This document shows positions 8,560 through 15,874 of a stretch of DNA of 64,000 bases, in pieces. The position numbers were made by a program, and so were the translations under genes. Numbering within the stretch: position 1 is the first letter of the stretch; the number at the start of each line of letters is the position of its first letter. Below the pieces are notes generated by a model. The model had not been told where the DNA came from and made no database searches. It saw only the letters and a list, made by a program, of their open reading frames with translations. Source of the DNA: CAWCDJ01 sp963796485 (lineage in GTDB: Bacteria; Acidobacteriota; Terriglobia; Bryobacterales; Bryobacteraceae). The stretch lies in NCBI GenBank assembly GCA_963796485.1, contig CAWCLV010000001.1:1240001-1304000 (forward strand), written 5' to 3'.

Positions 8560-9489
8560 ATGCCAGTTCCTCTCCTCTCGCCAGAACAAGTTCAGATGCT
8601 CGAAGCTCATTTCGGCAAACGCGCGAAAACGGCGAAGATTCATGAGCAGTATCTCGCCAAGGAAATCAGCAAGGGCGCCAAACAGACCGCATTCCACACG
8701 ATTTCGCGGCATGGCTACCAGACCGGATGGGAAGCGCAGTTAGTACGCCTGATGACCGGTGAAACTCCGGACCAGCCATTCGCACTGACGGGCGTACGGG
8801 CGGAGATCGCGAAATGGGAAAAGTCGACCGGTGAAGAGGGAACGGTAGCGGGGCGCACGCGGAACATCCGGTATGCCGCCGCGGACAGCGTAGGCGCATT
8901 CCTGGGGCCGGAAGTGGAAGCGTCGGCGATCAGCCTCGCGAGCGCCAGGACCAGGGAACTGCAGACGGGAATGCTGGCGGAAATGGAGACCGGTCCGGCT
9001 CACAAGCGAGTAAAGAGCTGGTGTCCTTACAAATATATCGAATGCATTGTGCAAACACCGTTCGATTACACCGGAATCAGCTTCGTGCGGGACAAGAGCC
9101 GGCCGAAGCCGAGTGCTCAGGATTTCGCCGAGGCGTTGCATGATTACTTGAGCGGTGCGCGGCTACAGGATAAGTACTTCTCGCTCCACGACGAAATGCT
9201 CCTCCGCAAGGCGAAAGAGGACGGAACCGCGATTCCGGGGCACGTTCAGAATAAGATCCCGCTGCGGTTCCCCAATCTCTCGGACTTTCTCGGTTATCTG
9301 AGTGTCGAGGCGGTGATGATGAAGCGAGTCCGGCTGGTTCTCAAGCGTGTCCCCGACAACAGCTATACGTGGAAACTGCACACCGCGTATGCCGTCAATG
9401 ACCCGGAGCAGTTGCGCCCGGATGCCCCGGGTAAGTGGTCGGGGTATATCAAAGTTAAGGCCATCTCAGAGCCGAAGAAGATCGCCTGA
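8560..9489 (+). CDS. Uncharacterised protein, 309 aa
   Basis: I do not recognise this family. There is no signal peptide, membrane helix or known catalytic motif. The N-terminal 60 residues are Lys/Glu-rich and helical (AHFGKRAKTAKIHEQYLAKE). The middle has a Trp-Cys-Pro-Tyr-Lys-Tyr patch near residue 150. The C-terminal third is mixed alpha/beta and ends in a basic tail (KAISEPKKIA). Codon use is less GC-biased than its neighbours at several points, and it stands alone between a divergent secreted-protein gene and a convergent oxidase gene. The ATG at 8560 is the first in frame and follows a TATAAT by 12 bp. Confidence 0.75.
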   Translation: MPVPLLSPEQVQMLEAHFGKRAKTAKIHEQYLAKEISKGAKQTAFHTISRHGYQTGWEAQLVRLMTGETPDQPFALTGVRAEIAKWEKSTGEEGTVAGRTRNIRYAAADSVGAFLGPEVEASAISLASARTRELQTGMLAEMETGPAHKRVKSWCPYKYIECIVQTPFDYTGISFVRDKSRPKPSAQDFAEALHDYLSGARLQDKYFSLHDEMLLRKAKEDGTAIPGHVQNKIPLRFPNLSDFLGYLSVEAVMMKRVRLVLKRVPDNSYTWKLHTAYAVNDPEQLRPDAPGKWSGYIKVKAISEPKKIA

Positions 9490-9563
9490 GCGGATCGGCG
9501 GCTGAAACGAGATTCGGATCCGTCTGGGCCGCCGAGTCCGTCAGGCCGGTGTCAAGCCGGCGG

Positions 9564-11318
9564 TTAAACCACTTCGCGGACCTTGTTCTCGGCGATGGTC
9601 TTGATGATCTCCCACCGCTTCTTGTCGCCTTTGGCGAGCGCTTCGGCGAAATGCACGCTCTGTTCGATTGTGATGTTGCCCGGGAGAGGCGGTTCGTTGG
9701 GGTCCACCACGGCTTGCAGGACGGCGGGACCCGGGTGCGCCAGGAACTTCCGCAGCGAGTCTTCGGCGTCCTTCGGGTCGTCCAGCGTCATGCCGGCGGC
9801 GCCGCATGCTTGCGCGTGCATCGCGAAATCGATGGGCTCGAGGTCGATCCCGAACTCCGGATTGGCATCCATCGCCATCTGCTCCCACTTGATCTGTCCC
9901 AATTCGTTGTTCTTGATAACGATCACCTTCACCGGGAGCTTGTATTTCACCAGCGTGGCGATCTCACCCATCAGCATAGTCAGGCCGCCGTCGCCGACTA
10001 CGCAGACCACCTGCCGCCCGGGGTAGGCCACCGCCGCGCCGATGCCGTACGGCAGGCCATTCGCCATGGTCGCCAGCATGCCCGAAAGCGAGAACTGCAT
10101 TTCGTCCCGCATCTCGATATAGCGGGCAGCCCAGGTGGCGATCGTTCCGCTGTCGGAGATCACAATCGCGTCGCGGTTCAGCAGGCGGTTCAGATGATAC
10201 GTCACTACCTGCGGTTTCATGGGTTTGTCCGGACGCGTGCCGCGCTCTTCCATCAGCTTGGTCCAGGACTTCATGCGGTTCTGCGATTTTTCGAGGAAGC
10301 TGCGGTCGGTCTTCTCCGGTGCGAACTTCGCGAGCAGCCGCAGTACGTCCGCGCAATCGCCCACCAGTCCAACGTCCGCGTGCGCGCGCAGTCCGATCCG
10401 GGTGGGGTCGATATCGATCTGGATGACTTTCGCCTGGTCCGGTTTGGGCAGGAACTCGATATAGGGGAAACTGGTGCCGGCCATGATGAGGGTGTCGCAC
10501 TCGTGCATGGCATCCTGGGACGGTGCGGTCCCGAGCAGCCCGAGGCCTCCCAGGCTATAGGGGCTACGGTCGGGGATGACGGCCTTTCCGAGCAGCGCTT
10601 TGATCACCGGCGCTTTCAGTCTCTCCGCCAGTTGGAGCACTTCCTGGCGGGCGCCGAGCGCCCCACGGCCTACCATGATCGCGATCTTCGAGCCGTCGGC
10701 GATGATGCGCGCGGCCTTCTCGAACTGGGACTCCGGGGGAATCGGGTACTGGGCGGCAATGATGTCCGAACTGTGGCGCTTGACGTTCATATTCGAGCGC
10801 TGGTCTTCGGAAAGCTTCCACTCCTGAATGTCCTTGGGGATCGTGATGTGCGCTACCCCGCGGTAGGCCAGCGCGGTGCGGATGGCTTCATCCACCACGT
10901 TGACGACGTGCGCCGGGCCCATCACCCGCTGACTGTAGAAGGCAACATCCATGTAGAGCTTGTCGAGGTCCAGGTCCTGCTGGTAGTGCGTGCCGATCAG
11001 GTCATGGAAGGTGTGGCCGGTGATTGCCAGAACGGGTTGACGGTCGAACTTGGCGTCGTAAAGCCCGTTCAGCAAGTGAACCCCGCCGGGGCCGGATGTG
11101 GCGAGGCATACGCCGAGGCGGCCGGTGAATTTGGCGTAGCCGCAGGCGGCGAAGGCCGCGGCCTCTTCGTGGCGGACCTGAATGAACTTGATCTTGTCCT
11201 GGTGGGTTCGCAGCCCTTCGAAGATGCCGTTGATGCCATCGCCCGGCAGCCCGAAAATCGTGTCCACTCCCCAGTCGATCAGCCTGTTGACGAGGAGATC
11301 GGAGACCGTATCTGCCAT
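9564..11318 (-). CDS. Pyruvate oxidase / quinone-dependent pyruvate dehydrogenase-like ThDP enzyme
   Basis: 584 residues with the three domains of the acetolactate synthase/pyruvate oxidase superfamily. The catalytic Glu51 is in QVRHEEAAAFA, the Pyr-domain signature follows (ATSGPGGVHLLNGLYDA), and the thiamine-diphosphate motif begins VGDGGLTMLMGE and ends about 28 residues later in KNNELG. The overall pattern is closest to E. coli PoxB, which oxidises pyruvate to acetate and CO2 and passes electrons to ubiquinone through FAD; acetolactate synthase is less likely because no small subunit or ilv gene is nearby. I chose ATG 11318 because GGGAGG stands 7 nt upstream; an ATG 12 codons earlier has no such site. 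The upstream neighbour makes pyruvate from lactate-like acids. Confidence 0.85.
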   Translation of the reverse strand: MADTVSDLLVNRLIDWGVDTIFGLPGDGINGIFEGLRTHQDKIKFIQVRHEEAAAFAACGYAKFTGRLGVCLATSGPGGVHLLNGLYDAKFDRQPVLAITGHTFHDLIGTHYQQDLDLDKLYMDVAFYSQRVMGPAHVVNVVDEAIRTALAYRGVAHITIPKDIQEWKLSEDQRSNMNVKRHSSDIIAAQYPIPPESQFEKAARIIADGSKIAIMVGRGALGARQEVLQLAERLKAPVIKALLGKAVIPDRSPYSLGGLGLLGTAPSQDAMHECDTLIMAGTSFPYIEFLPKPDQAKVIQIDIDPTRIGLRAHADVGLVGDCADVLRLLAKFAPEKTDRSFLEKSQNRMKSWTKLMEERGTRPDKPMKPQVVTYHLNRLLNRDAIVISDSGTIATWAARYIEMRDEMQFSLSGMLATMANGLPYGIGAAVAYPGRQVVCVVGDGGLTMLMGEIATLVKYKLPVKVIVIKNNELGQIKWEQMAMDANPEFGIDLEPIDFAMHAQACGAAGMTLDDPKDAEDSLRKFLAHPGPAVLQAVVDPNEPPLPGNITIEQSVHFAEALAKGDKKRWEIIKTIAENKVREVV

Positions 11319-11376
11319 ACTATTCCTCCCTGATGTTAGTACGTGGTTTCGCAATCACAACCGCTCCTATGTGGTT

Positions 11377-11468
11377 GTGGGGCGGACGTCCTCGTCCGCG
11401 CCGGACCTCCAGGTCCGGCCCCGGCAGGCCGACGGGGAGGTCGGCCGCGGAACGGAGGCCCGCCCCAC
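11377..11468. repeat. Multi-hairpin (cloverleaf-like) intergenic element
   Basis: Three consecutive perfect hairpins lie inside a terminal inverted repeat. Arm 1 pairs GCGGACG with CGTCCGC (11382-11399, loop TCCT). Arm 2 pairs GCCGGACCT with AGGTCCGGC (11400-11419). Arm 3 pairs GGCCGAC with GTCGGCC (11427-11446). The outer ends GTGGGGCGG (11377) and CCGCCCCAC (11460-11468) also pair, sharing four bases with arm 1. It fills most of the gap between the Fe-S oxidase stop and the pyruvate oxidase start and could slow polymerase or shield mRNA. Confidence 0.85.
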
Positions 11469-11470
11469 CG

Positions 11471-14400
11471 TTATGCGCGGATCCATTTCCTCGCGGCTAT
11501 TCCTGCCGCCAGCCCGGCCGCTATGCCCACGGTGACTCCAGCCGCGACCGCCGCTTTGCGGACGAGCGTTTCCGCGGAATACGGCCTCGGATACGGCACC
11601 TCGCGGCCGCCGTGAATCGCCAGCCGCAACACTTCCGCCGTATGCTTCGCCTCCCGCCGGGTCAATTGCGAAATCTGCTCGCGGCAGCTGAACCCGTCGG
11701 CGATGACGAGCGTTTGGGGGTTGGCTTTCCGCACCGCCGGGAGTAGCACCCGGTCTCCGCAGGCGACCGAGACGGCGTAGTGGTCCTTCTCGAACCCGAA
11801 GCTTCCCGCCATTCCGCAGCAGCCGGATTCGAGCACGTCGAAATTCAACCCCATCTTTTCGTACAACCGCTCTTCGGCCTTCATCGTCATGACCGCTTTG
11901 TGATGGCAATGCCCGTGGACGACGGCCTTGCCGGCGAGCGGCGGGATGGAATCTTCCTTACCCTGGTTCTGCAGAAACTCGCTGATCGTGAAGCATTGCT
12001 GGTGGAGCCGCTTGGCGTTCCAGTCGTTCGGGAACAAATTGATCAGCTCATCTCGAAAAACCGCCAGGCAGCTCGGCTCCATTCCAACCATCGGGATGCC
12101 GGCCTGGATCTGTGGGGAGAGGGAGGTCAGCACCTGCGTGAGCAACGTCTTCGCCGTATCCAGCATCCCGAAATCGTACAAAGGCCTGCCGCAGCAAAGG
12201 CTGCGGTCGGGAATCGTCACCTGATAGCCCGCGTGCTCCAGCACTTCCACCGTGGCTTTACCCACGTTCGGATGGAAATAGTTGTTGAACGTGTCGGGCC
12301 ACAGAAGCACTACCGGCGCGCCCTGGTTCACCACGCCGCGCTCGCGGAACCACGAAGTGAAGGTTTGGGTGGCGAACTTCGGGATCTTCCGCTGCGGTGC
12401 GATGCCGCCCAGGGCCTTCGCCAGAGTAGAGGTGCCCGGAGCCGCCGCCAGCAAATTTACCAGCCGCGGGACCTTCGAGGCCAGCCTCGCCCACCAGTAG
12501 ATCAGGCCCATGGCGTAGGCGTGCCGCGGCCGCAGTTTGTCCGCGTAGTAATGGGAATAGAACTCGGCCTTGTAAGTGGCCATATCTACGTTGACCGGGC
12601 AATCGCTTTTGCAGCCCTTGCAGGCCAGGCAAAGATCCAGAGCGTCCAGCACGGCGTCGTTCTTCCACTGCCCGGTCAGGGGATCGCCCTGCAGCATCTC
12701 GAACAGCAGCCTGGCGCGTCCGCGCGTGGAATACTCCTCTTCGCGCGTCACCATGTAACTGGGGCACATGGTGCCGCCTTCCTCGCGGCGGCACTTCCCG
12801 ACACCCACGCACCGCAGCGCCGCATGCGCGAAACTGCCATTGTCGTCCGGATACTTGAAGTGAGTCTCTAACTGCGGCGGGTCGTAGCTGGTCCCGAGCC
12901 TCAGGTTCTCGGTGATGCCGTACGGGTCCACCACCTTGCCCGGGTTCATCTTCCACTGCGGGTCCCAGATCGACTTGAACTCGCGGAACGCCTGCACCAG
13001 ATCTTCGCCGAACATTTTCGGCAGGAACTCGGCGCGCGCCTGGCCGTCGCCGTGCTCGCCCGAAAGCGAGCCGCCGTAACTCACCACAAGGTCGCTGGCC
13101 TGGTCCATGAAGGACCGGTAGTTCTCCAACCCCTTGGCCGTCCGCAGATCGAACTCCACGCGGCAGTGGATACACCCCTGGCCGAGATGCCCGTAAAGCG
13201 ACGGATTGTAGCCGTGCTTGTGAAACAGTTTCCGGAGGTCCCGCAGATAGTCGCCGACGCGGTCCGGCGGAACGGCGGAGTCCTCCCATCCCGGCCAGGT
13301 GGCGCTCTCCCCGGGCACCCAGGCGGTGGCGCCCAGACTCGACTCGCGGACTTCCCAGAGGCGCTTCTCCTCCGCCGGGTCGTCGTAGAGCTTCATGGTG
13401 GGCGCACCCGGCCTGCTCTTGAGCAGGTCCATGAGCTTCCGTGCCTTATCGTCGGCGTGCTCGCGAGTGCCGGCGCCGAACTGCACCAGCAGCCACCCGC
13501 CGCCTTCCGGCAGTTTCGCCGTTTCCTTCAGGTGCTCGCCCTTCTTCTTGTAGAACTCGATGAGGCGCTCGTCGATGCCTTCGCAGCCGATCGGTTTCGC
13601 TTCCAGAATTTCGGGGATGTGGTCGCCCGCCGAATAGATATCCGGGTAGCCCAGTACCACGAGTGTACGGGCGGGCGGACTGTAGACCAGGTTGGTGACG
13701 ATCTCGAGCCATGTCGCGCAGGTGCCCTCGGTCCCAACCAGCGCCCGCGCAACGTGGAAACCGTTCTCCGGCAACAGCTCGTCGAGGTTGTAGCCGGAAA
13801 CGCGCCGCGGAATTTTCGGAAAGCGCCGCCGAATCTGGTCCGCATAGCGGTCGCGCAACTGCTTCAGCGACGCGTAGATTTCGCCTTTCCGCCCGCCCTG
13901 GCGGATGATCGCTTCGAGTTCCTCCGGACTGGTCTTGCCAACGCGCATGCGGCAGCCGTCGTAGGTGAGAATCTCGAGTTCGTGGATGTTATCCGCGGTG
14001 CGGCCGGCCATGAGCGCGTGGATACCGCACGAGTTGTTGCCGACCATTCCCCCCAGCGTGCAATGGTTGTGGGTCGCGGGGTCGGGGCCGAACGTCAGGT
14101 GAAATTTTTCGGCTGCGTCGCGAAGGGAGTCAAGCACGGCGCCGGGCTGCACACGGCCCAGCTTGCGTTCGGGATCCACCTCCAGGACTTCATGCATGTA
14201 CTTGGTGAAGTCCATCACCACCGCGACGTTGCAGCACTGCCCAGCCAGGCTGGTGCCGCCGCCGCGCGACAGCAAGGGTGCGCCATAGCGGCGGCAGGCG
14301 GCTACGATCGCTTCGACGTCATCGGCGCTGCGAGGGCACGTTACGCCGATCGGCACCTGCCGGTAGTTGGATCCGTCGGTGGCGTAGAGGGCCCGGGATC

Positions 14401-14536
14401 CGGCATCGAACCGGACCTCTCCCTGAATCGCAGACTTGAGTTCCGCTTCCAGGGCCGCTACGTCCCCGGCGGAGAGACCCCCCGCGGCCGGCCTTTCGCC
14501 CACACGTCCGACACCCTCGATACGCTCGATGAACAC
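11471..14536 (-). CDS. FAD-linked D-2-hydroxyacid dehydrogenase fused to Fe-S/CCG subunit
   Basis: 1021 residues joining what are usually GlcD- and GlcF/GlpC-type subunits, as in YdiJ-like proteins. Residues 60-290 form the FAD-binding PCMH-type fold (SRGGGTSLAGQ, GNNSCGIHALMAG). The C-terminal FAD-oxidase domain follows with HLGQGCIH and SGEHGDGQAR. Two 4Fe-4S cysteine clusters come next (CLACKGCKSDCPVN and an earlier Cys set), then two CCG domains (LCCGRPLYDFG, GCCGMAGSFGFE). The end has a Gly/Ala-rich membrane-like helix and a basic tail, suggesting inner-membrane attachment. It should oxidise D-lactate, glycolate or D-2-hydroxyglutarate and feed quinones. The GTG start has GGAGG 6 nt upstream. 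Confidence 0.9.
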   Translation of the reverse strand: MFIERIEGVGRVGERPAAGGLSAGDVAALEAELKSAIQGEVRFDAGSRALYATDGSNYRQVPIGVTCPRSADDVEAIVAACRRYGAPLLSRGGGTSLAGQCCNVAVVMDFTKYMHEVLEVDPERKLGRVQPGAVLDSLRDAAEKFHLTFGPDPATHNHCTLGGMVGNNSCGIHALMAGRTADNIHELEILTYDGCRMRVGKTSPEELEAIIRQGGRKGEIYASLKQLRDRYADQIRRRFPKIPRRVSGYNLDELLPENGFHVARALVGTEGTCATWLEIVTNLVYSPPARTLVVLGYPDIYSAGDHIPEILEAKPIGCEGIDERLIEFYKKKGEHLKETAKLPEGGGWLLVQFGAGTREHADDKARKLMDLLKSRPGAPTMKLYDDPAEEKRLWEVRESSLGATAWVPGESATWPGWEDSAVPPDRVGDYLRDLRKLFHKHGYNPSLYGHLGQGCIHCRVEFDLRTAKGLENYRSFMDQASDLVVSYGGSLSGEHGDGQARAEFLPKMFGEDLVQAFREFKSIWDPQWKMNPGKVVDPYGITENLRLGTSYDPPQLETHFKYPDDNGSFAHAALRCVGVGKCRREEGGTMCPSYMVTREEEYSTRGRARLLFEMLQGDPLTGQWKNDAVLDALDLCLACKGCKSDCPVNVDMATYKAEFYSHYYADKLRPRHAYAMGLIYWWARLASKVPRLVNLLAAAPGTSTLAKALGGIAPQRKIPKFATQTFTSWFRERGVVNQGAPVVLLWPDTFNNYFHPNVGKATVEVLEHAGYQVTIPDRSLCCGRPLYDFGMLDTAKTLLTQVLTSLSPQIQAGIPMVGMEPSCLAVFRDELINLFPNDWNAKRLHQQCFTISEFLQNQGKEDSIPPLAGKAVVHGHCHHKAVMTMKAEERLYEKMGLNFDVLESGCCGMAGSFGFEKDHYAVSVACGDRVLLPAVRKANPQTLVIADGFSCREQISQLTRREAKHTAEVLRLAIHGGREVPYPRPYSAETLVRKAAVAAGVTVGIAAGLAAGIAARKWIRA

Positions 14537-14557
14537 CTTGGACCTCCGATCCCGTCT

Positions 14558-14722
14558 CTATCCGGCTTTCCGAACGCGCGGTTTCGCGTGTTTCTGCTCG
14601 TGGCTTTCTTTCTCGGCCTTCGAAACGAACGTCTCGCCGCAGTTATCGCAGCGATACGGGCTCTTCGCCTGCTTCTTCGCGGCCTTGGCGGCCACTTTCT
14701 TCGAATGTGCTTTGGATTCCAT
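14558..14722 (-). CDS. 54-aa single C2H2 zinc-finger protein
   Basis: A 54-codon frame with a GGAGGG Shine-Dalgarno upstream of ATG 14722. The first 22 residues are Lys/Ala-rich (KKVAAKAAKKQAK), like a basic nucleic-acid-binding tail. Then comes a textbook C2H2 finger: CDNC, 12 residues, His, three residues, His, with the hydrophobic Phe of GETF in place. The end is again basic. It lies between the dehydrogenase gene and the DUF892 gene on the same strand and could share their transcript. Single-finger bacterial proteins of this size are poorly known; DNA or RNA binding is inferred from the fold and charge. Confidence 0.8.
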   Translation of the reverse strand: MESKAHSKKVAAKAAKKQAKSPYRCDNCGETFVSKAEKESHEQKHAKPRVRKAG

Positions 14723-14765
14723 AGACCCTCCAGACACCCGTGTCAGCGATGTGATCAGCGCACAC

Positions 14766-14798
14766 AGAGCCGCAACCGTAAGGGAGCGGGGCGGCTCT
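14766..14798. terminator. Inverted repeat at the 3' end of the DUF892 gene
   Basis: AGAGCCGC (14766-14773) pairs perfectly with GCGGCTCT (14791-14798), with a 17-nt loop containing AACCGTAAGGGAGCGG. It overlaps the stop codon of the DUF892 gene. There is no T-run, so it is at best a weak or factor-dependent terminator. The sequence is also a member of a dispersed element seen near 18156, 49553 and 61806. Confidence 0.5.
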
Positions 14799-15310
14799 CA
14801 GACCCGCTGATGGGCGCCCAGTTGCAACGCTTCCCGGTTGACGATCCGTTCCGCGATTCTTGTAAGCCGGGCATCGGTCTCCTTTTCCTCTTCCAGGGTC
14901 TCCTCCAGGAGTTCCGCCTCCTGGTTGTGCCCGAGCAGTCGCGCTGCGGCGACGGCCGTGCCGTAGCTTGCGATTTCATAGTGCTCGACACGGTTTCCGG
15001 CTCCGATCAGCGCGGCATCGCGCAGCGCAGACTGGTCGAATTCCGTCATCAGGTTTTCGCCTTCCAGGATTAACCCCGCAATGCCCTCGACCGATTTGCG
15101 CTCGCGGGGCCTGTCGATTCCCCGGAAAATCCGTTCGAGCCGGCGGCCGTGTATTTTCGTTTGTTCCCTGTGGTCGAGGAAAGCCTCGCGCAAGTTCGCG
15201 GACAACGCTGCCTTGGCCATTTTGCCGAGCGAGTCTACCAGGCGTTCCTCCACGTCATACAGTTCGCAGAGGTCTGTATAGAAGAGGTCTTCGAACGTTT
15301 CCGTCTTCAT
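14798..15310 (-). CDS. DUF892 / YciF-like ferritin-like protein
   Basis: 170 residues from the chosen ATG 15310 (GGAG about 7 nt upstream); an ATG six codons earlier is less well placed. The start ETFEDLFYTDLCELYDVEERL is typical of DUF892, a four-helix ferritin-like bundle. Acidic and His positions recur along the helices (DHREQTKIHGRR, RVEHYEIASYGTA, EETLEEEKETDARL), consistent with a di-metal centre. Relatives such as YciF are induced by osmotic or general stress; the reaction is unknown. It follows the KR-rich 117-aa gene on the same strand with a 33-bp gap, forming a small stress-type cluster with the zinc-finger gene. Confidence 0.88.
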   Translation of the reverse strand: MKTETFEDLFYTDLCELYDVEERLVDSLGKMAKAALSANLREAFLDHREQTKIHGRRLERIFRGIDRPRERKSVEGIAGLILEGENLMTEFDQSALRDAALIGAGNRVEHYEIASYGTAVAAARLLGHNQEAELLEETLEEEKETDARLTRIAERIVNREALQLGAHQRV

Positions 15311-15343
15311 GATGGGCTCCTTGCGCAAGTGGCCGGCCGCCGT

Positions 15344-15697
15344 TTACGCCGCCTCACGGCGTTTCTCGATTTCCTGCACGACTCCCTTGCGGTTCTTGTG
15401 CTTTTTCTCGTAGCTCTCGACCCTGCGCAGGTCGCCTCTCGACAAGGATACGAGTTTCGATTTCACCTGCGGAATCGTCATGTTCTGGTAGTTGCGGATG
15501 GGGAGATCCCGATCGGGCGACTTACCCTCCCGGTCCTTCTGCTTCTCGCCCCGCGTTTCACCGTACTGGGCGCGCTGCTTGTTGACGATGCGGGAGGCCA
15601 CTTGTTTCGCCCGGCCCTTGTAGCGTCCGGATTTTTGGAACTTCTGCTTCAGCTCCTTATATTCCCGCTCGCGCTTTGGACTTGCTCCTCTTGGCAT
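15344..15697 (-). CDS. Small basic plasmid-stabilisation-like protein
   Basis: 117 residues, strongly Lys/Arg-rich. The start MPRGASPKREREYKELKQKF and the later ASRIVNKQRAQYGET resemble small proteins often annotated as plasmid stabilisation protein. The C-terminal 50 residues (LPIRNYQNMTIPQVKSKL, then LSRGDLRRVESYEKKHK) look like the short helical domain seen at the end of Rho-N-like or DUF8129 proteins. No toxin partner is next to it, so a toxin-antitoxin role is not supported. It is the first gene of the cluster with DUF892 and the zinc-finger gene; binding to nucleic acid is plausible from the charge alone. Confidence 0.75.
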   Translation of the reverse strand: MPRGASPKREREYKELKQKFQKSGRYKGRAKQVASRIVNKQRAQYGETRGEKQKDREGKSPDRDLPIRNYQNMTIPQVKSKLVSLSRGDLRRVESYEKKHKNRKGVVQEIEKRREAA

Positions 15698-15874
15698 ACT
15701 GGTTCCTCGCGTGAAGCGGCACTACTTCGATTTAATCAGAGGGCTTGTTTCGCTTCCATGAAGATGCGCACATACATGTCACTGAGACACCCCTCGATTG
15801 ATCTCGCATTAGCGTGGACGAACTGTTACGATTAAGTCGCCCCAGTGATCCGGCGGTCCCAAGGGGGGGACACA

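Noticed and set aside
9549..11333. 594-codon plus-strand frame
   Set aside because: Exact antisense of the pyruvate oxidase gene; the minus strand carries the ThDP motifs and a good ribosome site.
11377..11468. tRNA gene (cloverleaf shape)
   Set aside because: Stem lengths (7, 9, 7), loops and lack of the T-loop GTTCGA and anticodon arm geometry do not fit a tRNA.
15344..15697. Toxin-antitoxin antitoxin
   Set aside because: No partner gene of toxin size or type is adjacent; neighbours are a ferritin-like protein and a sensor kinase.
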